Shown: piece by piece, positions 43,887 to 45,970 of the stretch
How the letters are laid out: the number at the start of each line of letters is the position of its first letter
Numbering within the stretch: the stretch's first letter is position 1
From: an uncultured Verrucomicrobiota bacterium
Lineage (GTDB): Bacteria > Verrucomicrobiota > Verrucomicrobiia > Limisphaerales > UBA1412
Direction: 5' to 3'
Length of the DNA: 45,970 nt
Assembly: GCA_944389455.1 (NCBI GenBank)
Contig: CALXMK010000023.1
Coordinates: 1-45,970, forward strand
Position numbers and translations under genes: made by a program
Notes under the pieces: generated by a model
What the model saw: only the letters and a program-made list of their open reading frames with translations
Told to the model about the DNA's origin: nothing
Database searches by the model: none

Positions 43887-44366
43887 TTACTTTGATTCAT
43901 CACATTTGACACATATCTGTTTTTTGCTAGAATCTTCAGCTTTAGGCAACCGTATAGTCAGAACACCTTCTTTATAATCGGCAGTGATTTTGTCAATTTG
44001 AGTTTTTGCCGGCAGAGAAATGGTCTGATGATAACGAGTTTGAATTCGTTCATTCCGATAGAATTTCTTATTTTTATTGTTTTCGTTCTCTGTGCTCTTG
44101 TTTTCAGCATCAATGGTCAGGATATTATCCTTCACATTAACGGAAATATTTTCCGGTTTCAGCCCAGGAATATTACTTTGCACGATGAGGTTGTTACCTT
44201 CAGTGTAAAGGTTGGTATTAAGTTTATCCCCTTCAAGAAATTCTTTGTGACCTGCAAAGAAGGGGAATCCAAACATCCGGTTCATTTCACGGCTCCATTT
44301 TTCAAATGGATCAAATCCTCCGAACAAATCCCATTGGTTATTTTGTTTTCTCATTAAATTATTCAT
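43887..44366 (-). CDS. Small heat shock protein (Hsp20/alpha-crystallin), upstream of pair
   Basis: A 159-residue Hsp20. The N-terminal arm is longer and aromatic (DLFGGFDPFEKW, NRMFGFPFF), which commonly drives oligomer assembly and client binding. The alpha-crystallin domain covers about 52-150, with NIPGLKPENISVNVKDN, a lysine/asparagine-rich loop and KEGVLTIRLPK. AAGGA about 7 nt before the ATG is a good ribosome binding site. It is the first gene of the sHSP pair, and the two differ in arm length and loop, so they may form hetero-oligomers. Confidence 0.95.
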   Translation of the reverse strand: MNNLMRKQNNQWDLFGGFDPFEKWSREMNRMFGFPFFAGHKEFLEGDKLNTNLYTEGNNLIVQSNIPGLKPENISVNVKDNILTIDAENKSTENENNKNKKFYRNERIQTRYHQTISLPAKTQIDKITADYKEGVLTIRLPKAEDSSKKQICVKCDESK

Positions 44367-44400
44367 TCTTAATTCCTTTCTTTTTTATTTGTTATGTTCT

Positions 44401-44425
44401 GCTGTCTCCGACCTTCGGAGACGGC
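44401..44425 (-). promoter_or_regulatory. 11-bp leader hairpin upstream of the Hsp20 pair
   Basis: GCTGTCTCCGA (44401-44411) and TCGGAGACGGC (44415-44425) pair over 11 bp with one G-T wobble and a 3-nt loop. On the minus strand it ends about 35 nt before the Hsp20 ATG. It is followed by an A-rich, not T-rich, run, so it is not a terminator. Possible roles are mRNA stabilisation or thermal control. Confidence 0.6.
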
Positions 44426-44448
44426 CTTCATTTCTCTATTTAGCTGAA

Positions 44449-44457
44449 ATTATGCCA
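44449..44457 (-). promoter_or_regulatory. Extended -10 promoter candidate for the Hsp20 pair
   Basis: On the minus strand this reads TGGCATAAT, an extended -10 (TGn plus CATAAT). The -35 is poor. The transcript would begin about 15-20 nt before the hairpin at 44401-44425. The same bases also fit a GG/GC spacing of 12, loosely like a sigma-54 element, so the class is uncertain. Confidence 0.4.
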
Positions 44458-44711
44458 AAGAATGCTTTTTAATATATAATTAGTTCATAATGAAATACTT
44501 ATGCTTTTATGAAGCTTGTTGTATTTTGTGGTATTGTAGAAAAGAAATAGATAAAAGAATAAAAATAGAGACAAAATGTCGCGAAAATGACACTTTTTGT
44601 CAAAGTTTTTATTTTGTTAATCATATTGAGTCATAATGTCTCTATTGAAAATTATCTTTTTAAAATTTCCTCTTGTTCTAAAACTGTGTGGGTTTAAAAA
44701 TATTCTTCCGT

Positions 44712-45524
44712 ATGAGTGATTGGCATACATATATCCCTTTTTTGATGGCAGGAATCGGGAGTTTTTTTATCGGGCTTTCTAAAGCGGGGTTTGGCGGAGG
44801 GCTTGGGCTATTAGTGACACCTATTTGTGTGGTAGCATTTGGCCCCAAAGCGATTGGAATTTTATTGCCTCTGCTCTGTATGGGAGATCTTTTTAGCATG
44901 TGGGCATATTGGAAAAAGTGGGAGCAGAGGAATTTCTGGCTTTTGCTGCCGGGGATTCTTATTGGGATCATTATTGGGGTACAGTTGTTTGGACGCTTTA
45001 CGGCGGATCATCTTAATTTTATTATAGGAATTCTTTCTCTTTCTTTCGTTGGGTTTCAAATGGGGAAAAAGTATATTTTTCGTCGTTCCAAGAAATCGGG
45101 TCCTTTCATTCCAACCTGGAAATTAGGTGTGCCATATGGAATTTTTGCGGGATTAACGTCTACTTTTGCTCATGGAGCAGGTCCTGTTGTAACCATGTTT
45201 CTGTTGCCTCAGCGCATGAGTAAGGAGTATTATATGGGGACGACGATTTTTATTTTTACTTTTATCAATGCGTTCAAATTGCCCTTTTTCATTATTGATC
45301 AGAGTATGATAGATTTACCTTTTTTGGCACCCAGAGGAATTATCAACGCGGAAACTCTTAAGATTGCATTCTATTGCTCACCTTTAGTTCCGTTAGGGGT
45401 TTGGGCAGGAATTTGGATGAACAAAAAATTTACCGATGCACAGTTTGTAAAGATCATCTATTTTCTTACGGGATTGGCGGGTTTGGATCTCATTTGGGCA
45501 TCTAAGTTCTGGAGTTGGTTTTAA
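44712..45524 (+). CDS. TauE/SafE-family (sulfite exporter-like) membrane protein
   Basis: A 270-residue protein starting at ATG 44712 (a GTG at 44688 is possible). It has about eight hydrophobic helices arranged as two repeats, with the family-typical GLSKAGFGGGLGLLVTP early (about 20-36) and GLTSTFAHGAGPVVTMFLLP in the second half (about 150-170). TauE/SafE proteins move small organic or inorganic anions such as sulfite or sulfoacetate; the substrate here is unknown. It stands alone. Confidence 0.9.
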   Translation: MSDWHTYIPFLMAGIGSFFIGLSKAGFGGGLGLLVTPICVVAFGPKAIGILLPLLCMGDLFSMWAYWKKWEQRNFWLLLPGILIGIIIGVQLFGRFTADHLNFIIGILSLSFVGFQMGKKYIFRRSKKSGPFIPTWKLGVPYGIFAGLTSTFAHGAGPVVTMFLLPQRMSKEYYMGTTIFIFTFINAFKLPFFIIDQSMIDLPFLAPRGIINAETLKIAFYCSPLVPLGVWAGIWMNKKFTDAQFVKIIYFLTGLAGLDLIWASKFWSWF

Positions 45525-45852
45525 AGGGGATAACTTCAATTTTTTAAGAGAAGAAGATACGGTCGCAAACTAAAAAGTTGTGTTAGCATAATAGAAATGC
45601 TATTATTCTCAACGGGATTAGACTTAATGTGTGCTTATAACCAATTCTGTTTTAATGGAGACTTAACAGTTTTTGAGAGAAACATTAAGAAAATACCGAA
45701 TTGCCGCAGACGGAGCGGTCGGTCTGTTGAAGCGAAGCGAAAGCTGAGGGGAGAATTTCCAAGGATTAATCTTTGGGGATACGGCAGTAGAGAAAAGACC
45801 GTAAAAGATTAGTAGGCTATTAAGTAGACTATTATATTGGATAAAAAATTAT
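45525..45852 (+). ncRNA. Structured intergenic region, candidate leader RNA (328 bp)
   Basis: No gene is called here. A hairpin at 45588-45606 (7-bp stem) probably ends the TauE/SafE transcript. Between about 45700 and 45802 several pairings coexist: CGGTCT (45720-45725) with AGACCG (45796-45801), CAGAC with GTCTG, an AGC-GAAA-GCT GNRA-type hairpin, GGGGA with TTTCC, and an 18-base near-palindrome CCAAGGAT...ATCTTTGG (about 45759-45776). The density of pairings and the position about 50 nt before a secreted-protein start suggest a leader RNA. I match no riboswitch family. The 72-codon ORF at 45597-45812 that overlaps it is likely spurious. Confidence 0.3.
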
Positions 45853-45970
45853 ATGATGCAAAAGAACAAAAAGACCCTGATGATGACAGGAGTGCTGCTG
45901 GCGGCGGGAGTAATCGCGGCGCAGGCGCAGGTCGGTCCAATCTATTCAGGGGATGTAAATTACACAGGTA
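45853..45970 (+). CDS. Secreted protein, N-terminal part (truncated by window)
   Basis: The frame starts with ATGATG at 45853 and is open to the window edge (39 codons). It encodes a classical signal peptide: a Lys-rich start, a hydrophobic LLAAGVIAA core and an Ala-rich AQA cleavage site near residue 25. The mature protein begins QVGPIYSG. The family cannot be told from so little. Codon use is GC-richer in the signal region than its surroundings. No clear Shine-Dalgarno is visible. Confidence 0.75.
   Translation, partial: MMQKNKKTLMMTGVLLAAGVIAAQAQVGPIYSGDVNYTG

Larger units (their letters stand above)
44367..44711. other. Divergent 345-bp region between the Hsp20 pair and TauE/SafE gene
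   Basis: This AT-rich region carries a GC-rich hairpin (44401-44425) in the Hsp20 leader and an extended -10-like element (44449-44457, minus strand). Nothing convincing is seen for the plus-strand gene's promoter apart from AT-rich sequence around 44580-44690. Confidence 0.55.

Noticed and set aside
44445..44460. Sigma-54-like TGGCA...GC element before the Hsp20 pair
   Set aside because: The GG/GC spacing of 12 fits, but the downstream half differs from TTGCW, and an extended -10 reading of the same bases is simpler.
45700..45802. Cyclic-di-GMP, TPP or cobalamin riboswitch before the last secreted gene
   Set aside because: I compared the conserved cores I know by eye; none matched beyond isolated short motifs such as a GNRA loop.
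45597..45812. 71-residue ORF after the TauE/SafE gene
   Set aside because: It overlaps the dense pairing region, has irregular residue composition and no recognisable fold or Shine-Dalgarno. Structured noncoding sequence is a better explanation.
1..45970. CRISPR arrays, rRNA genes, insertion sequences, prophage or integron elements
   Set aside because: No spaced direct repeats, rRNA-like sequence, transposase or integrase motifs, or terminal repeats were seen on either strand.

Overview
The window looks like a chromosomal segment of a Gram-negative bacterium of the PVC superphylum, most likely Verrucomicrobiota in the broad sense (including the Lentisphaeria and Kiritimatiellae). This is inferred from gene content: a pseudopilin-like protein with the H-X9-DG C-terminal signature, very large secreted proteins combining lamin-tail and CotH domains, and secreted proteins sharing a C-terminal beta domain that ends in a Tyr-Arg-Leu/Ile motif. 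LolA, MMPL and RmuC homologues agree with a two-membrane cell. I saw no phage, transposase, rRNA or CRISPR signal.

Layout. Positions 1-2261 hold the 3' end of a secreted protein, the H-X9-DG pseudopilin-like gene and a solitary RelE/ParE-type toxin. Positions 2719-13637 (minus strand) hold a compact seven-gene operon. In transcription order it encodes a LolA-like protein, a hotdog dehydratase-like protein, a GT2-DUF2062 glycosyltransferase, an MMPL exporter fused to an acyltransferase and a methyltransferase, a phytoene-desaturase-like FAD enzyme, a membrane-anchored C45 Ntn-hydrolase and a PaaK-like adenylate-forming ligase. The gene set resembles the tailoring and export half of aryl polyene or flexirubin clusters, but no ketosynthase, acyl carrier protein, ketoreductase or ammonia lyase is present, and the operon is bounded by unrelated genes. 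This is the best candidate for an undescribed system.

Positions 14256-33520 are mostly housekeeping: zwf; a NUDIX protein, hrpA and a basic low-complexity protein in one run; topB; a GT4 glycosyltransferase converging on a kinase-like gene with altered catalytic motifs; purN; grpE-dnaJ-rsmE; a DMT transporter; a tRNA-Val; and rmuC.

Positions 33679-43354 hold two consecutive giant secreted proteins (2200 and about 1006 residues) built from lamin-tail domains and CotH kinase-like domains, one with a beta-helix and a calcium-binding segment. They are followed by a minus-strand pair of small heat shock proteins whose leader carries an 11-bp hairpin, then a TauE/SafE transporter. A structured-looking noncoding stretch precedes the signal peptide of a further secreted protein cut by the right edge.

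Two themes link the genes. One is cell-envelope biology: lipid tailoring and export, LolA, glycosyltransferases and surface proteins. The other is protein and RNA quality control: GrpE, DnaJ, two Hsp20 proteins, HrpA and NUDIX. Family assignments come from motifs read by eye; no database search was run.
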